A stretch of DNA of 7,913 nucleotides. Source: F1-20-MAGs119 sp964556145 (GTDB lineage Bacteria; Actinomycetota; Acidimicrobiia; Acidimicrobiales; Ilumatobacteraceae). Made by a program: the position numbers and the translations under genes. The notes beneath the pieces were generated by a model that did no database searches, had not been told where the DNA came from, and worked only from the letters and a program-made list of their open reading frames with translations. Position 1 is the first letter of the stretch; every line of letters begins with the position of its first letter. Of the stretch, positions 6,508-7,913 are shown one piece after another. The stretch covers positions 1 through 7,913 of the forward strand of contig CAZKVD010000072.1 in assembly GCA_964556145.1 (NCBI GenBank). The letters are read 5' to 3'.

Positions 6508-7275
6508 ATGTGTGCCCCTCCGTTGAACGACCCGACGCTTGCAAGCCGTCCGCGTCGTTACACGCTGGATGGAGCGTGGGCGCACTGGGCCGAAGGCCGT
6601 GAACCCCGGGCCCGCGAGTGGCTCGTCGTCAACTATTCGGGTCTGGTGAAGTTCGTTGCCGGCCGTCTCGGTGCAGGTCTGCCCAAATCCGTCGACACCG
6701 CCGACCTGGTCAGTGCCGGCGTGTTCGGTCTGATGGATGCGATCGACAAGTTCAATCCCGACCACGGGGTGAAATTCGAAACCTACGCCGTGCCGCGCAT
6801 TCGCGGGGCGATTCTCGACAGTTTGCGGGCGCTCGACTGGGTGCCGCGGTCGGTGCGTTCGCGGTCGCGTTCGGTGCAGAACGCAATCTCCGAGCTCGAG
6901 CACACACTCGGACGTGCACCCAACGAAGAAGAAATCGCCGTCCACCTCGACATCGAGGTCGAGGAACTTCAGAAGTGGCTGTCCGACATTGCTGCCGGCA
7001 CCGTGGGTCCGCTCGACCACATTGTCGGCGACGCCACTCCGCGCACCGATGGTGCGGATGTTGCGTTGGAGGATCGCTCGATGCGCGACCACATGCGCGC
7101 CGAGATCAAGAAACTTCCCGAACGTGAGCGCACCGTTCTCGTTCTCTACTACGACGAGAATCTCACGCTGTCCGAAATCGGCGAGGTTCTCGGAGTCACC
7201 GAAAGTCGCGTGTCGCAGATCCACTCGAAGGCGGTTCTGCAGCTTCGATCTCGCCTCGCTGCAGCCGACTACTGA
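6508..7275 (+). CDS. whiG: RNA polymerase sigma factor, WhiG/FliA family
   Basis: A 255-residue group 3 sigma-70 factor that should direct RNA polymerase to a dedicated promoter class. Region 2 (about 40-112) contains NYSGLVKFVAGRLGAGLP, DLVSAGVFGLMDAIDKF and KFETYAVPRIRGAILD. Region 3 spans about 113-165 (LDWVPRSVRSRSR). Region 4 (about 200-252) holds LPERERTVLVLYYDENLTL and the helix-turn-helix IGEVLGVTESRVSQIHSKAV. These segments closely follow the WhiG/FliA pattern. In Streptomyces WhiG starts sporulation and sits in the same dprA/rpsB neighbourhood, which supports the symbol; in motile bacteria FliA drives late flagellar genes. The start ATG 6508 is 10 bases after the xerC stop and gives the usual N-terminus. 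The frame is open upstream, but only as a shadow of xerC. No clear Shine-Dalgarno is seen. No anti-sigma factor or flagellar gene occurs here, so the regulon is unknown. Confidence 0.92.
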   Translation: MCAPPLNDPTLASRPRRYTLDGAWAHWAEGREPRAREWLVVNYSGLVKFVAGRLGAGLPKSVDTADLVSAGVFGLMDAIDKFNPDHGVKFETYAVPRIRGAILDSLRALDWVPRSVRSRSRSVQNAISELEHTLGRAPNEEEIAVHLDIEVEELQKWLSDIAAGTVGPLDHIVGDATPRTDGADVALEDRSMRDHMRAEIKKLPERERTVLVLYYDENLTLSEIGEVLGVTESRVSQIHSKAVLQLRSRLAAADY

Positions 7276-7287
7276 ATCGTCGCGGCG

Positions 7288-7842
7288 ATGATTGCCGCGC
7301 TCGCAGTCGTGGTGTGTCTCGCCACCCCGGCCGTGGTTCCGGCCGAGGGTCGAGTCGTCGACTGGTTCCGCCGGCCCGTGTGCCCCCGCTGTGCGGGAAA
7401 CCGCGGCCTCGAGTTCGAAACCTTTCCGGGAACCGCAGTCGTGGCCCCGGTCGGGGGAGAGGTGACGTTTGCCGGATCCGTCGGGGGTGTCGACTACGTG
7501 GTCATTGCGTCGGGCGAGGTCGCCGGGCTGAACGTTGTGCTGGGTGGACTTGCCGCTCGCGACGCGCTGGCCGGCGATCGGGTTGCCCCCGGTGCGCGCC
7601 TCGGCAGCGCGGGGACGTGGTTGTTCGTCGGTACCCGCGTGGGGCCGCGCCGCGACGGGCGCTATCTCGACCCCGCGCCCTTGCTCGGATTGGGCCGCCG
7701 ATCCGCGCGCTTGGTGGCTCCGGGGCCTGTCCCCGTTAGTCTTGCCCGTCGGTCGAATTCTCGGATTCAACCGAAACAACAAGAAAGTCATTGCTCGGTT
7801 CTCCCACCTGTGGTCGCTTCGGCGCGGGAGCCGGGCCCCTAA
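7288..7842 (+). CDS. Exported M23 (LytM)-like protein with degenerate active site
   Basis: The 184-residue product starts with a hydrophobic segment (2-19, signal peptide or anchor) and continues with an M23/LytM-like domain (about 23-134). Recognisable M23 features are PGTAVVAPVGGEVTFAGSV (47-65), DRVAPGARLGSAG (97-109) and DGRYLDPAPLLG (123-134). The catalytic positions are changed. The HxGxD metal motif reads NRGLE (38-42), and the HLH/LHWG motif reads TWLFVG (110-115), with W111 and F113 in place of the histidines. It is therefore probably not an active endopeptidase; a binding or regulatory role is an inference. A CPRC pair (C32, C35) precedes the altered motif. An M23-type gene before rpsB is normal in actinobacteria. 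The ATG lies 12 bases after the sigma gene, without an obvious ribosome binding site. The last 45 or so residues have no M23 counterpart and may be a chance extension into the rpsB leader. Confidence 0.8.
   Translation: MIAALAVVVCLATPAVVPAEGRVVDWFRRPVCPRCAGNRGLEFETFPGTAVVAPVGGEVTFAGSVGGVDYVVIASGEVAGLNVVLGGLAARDALAGDRVAPGARLGSAGTWLFVGTRVGPRRDGRYLDPAPLLGLGRRSARLVAPGPVPVSLARRSNSRIQPKQQESHCSVLPPVVASAREPGP
7721..7735 (+). other. Short GC hairpin near the end of the M23-like gene
   Basis: CGGGG-CCTGT-CCCCG forms a perfect five-pair stem with a five-base loop, followed by TTAGTCTTG. It lies inside the reading frame, after the last recognisable M23 segment and before the AT-richer part upstream of rpsB. 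The stem is short and the following T content modest, so it is at best a weak attenuator or terminator candidate. Confidence 0.25.
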
Positions 7843-7846
7843 CCAC

Positions 7847-7856
7847 AGGAGAGGAG
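7847..7856 (+). promoter_or_regulatory. Shine-Dalgarno of rpsB
   Basis: AGGAGAGGAG holds two AGGAG cores in tandem (7847-7851 and 7852-7856). The second ends 6 bases before the rpsB ATG, an ideal distance. Such a strong site fits a highly expressed ribosomal protein gene and contrasts with the absent sites of the genes just upstream. Confidence 0.88.
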
Positions 7857-7862
7857 ATCACC

Positions 7863-7913
7863 ATGGCCGTCGTCACCATGCGACAAATGCTCGAGGCTGG
7901 ATGCCACTTCGGA
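7863..7913 (+). CDS. rpsB: 30S ribosomal protein S2, N-terminal 17 codons (3' partial)
   Basis: The frame begins MAVVTMRQMLEAGCHFG, which matches the start of actinobacterial S2, where MAVVTM(K/R)Q(L/M)L(E/D)(S/A)GxHFGHQ is typical. S2 assembles late on the 30S subunit and is needed for S1 binding and mRNA recruitment where S1 is present. The start is confirmed by the tandem AGGAG just upstream and by the conserved N-terminus. The gene runs off the window edge; tsf (elongation factor Ts) is the usual next gene but is not visible. Confidence 0.93.
   Translation, partial: MAVVTMRQMLEAGCHFG

Noticed and set aside
6445..7791. Long 448-residue minus-strand reading frame
   Set aside because: It is a shadow of the sigma factor and M23-like genes in a GC-rich genome. 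It has no recognisable motif and an Arg/His-rich composition typical of antisense frames.

Overview
The window looks like a piece of a GC-rich actinobacterial chromosome, most likely a draft or metagenome-assembled contig because it contains a run of ten N. The actinobacterial call rests on the gene order comM/yifB - dprA - xerC - whiG-type sigma factor - M23-like protein - rpsB, which is a chromosomal block known from that phylum. It is also supported by a beta-carbonic anhydrase of the Mycobacterium Rv1284 type and a ClpP resembling mycobacterial ClpP1. The high GC, GTG starts and missing Shine-Dalgarno sites at several genes fit. The class cannot be fixed from the sequence; Acidimicrobiia is a guess.

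Left part (1-2561). The 3' end of an unidentified gene is followed after 3 bases by a 441-residue fold-type II PLP enzyme related to threonine synthase, specificity unknown. A convergent beta-carbonic anhydrase overlaps its 3' end by 35 bp. The carbonic anhydrase is divergent from a complete clpP, with 57 bp between the chosen starts. A run of ten N follows 12 bases after clpP. Its length is probably a placeholder, so what lies downstream of clpP in the genome is unknown.

Right part (2572-7913). A minus-strand lipoprotein gene, cut at its 3' end by the gap, is divergent from a dense plus-strand run of six genes. These are comM (AAA+ helicase of natural transformation), dprA (RecA loader on incoming single strands), xerC (tyrosine recombinase), a WhiG/FliA-family sigma factor, an exported M23-fold protein that has lost its zinc ligands, and the first 17 codons of rpsB. 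comM/dprA overlap by ATGA and dprA/xerC by 32 bp; the next spacings are 10 and 12 bp. This suggests co-transcription and translational coupling up to the M23-like gene. rpsB has its own strong ribosome binding site behind a locally AT-richer stretch.

I see no mobile element, CRISPR array, RNA gene or clearly new multi-gene system. The points most worth a second look are the M23-like protein with substituted active-site positions, its unusual C-terminal tail that coincides with the rpsB upstream region, the orphan PLP enzyme, and a ClpP1-like gene whose usual partner, if it lies downstream, is hidden by the gap. No gene-free stretch exceeds 300 bases.
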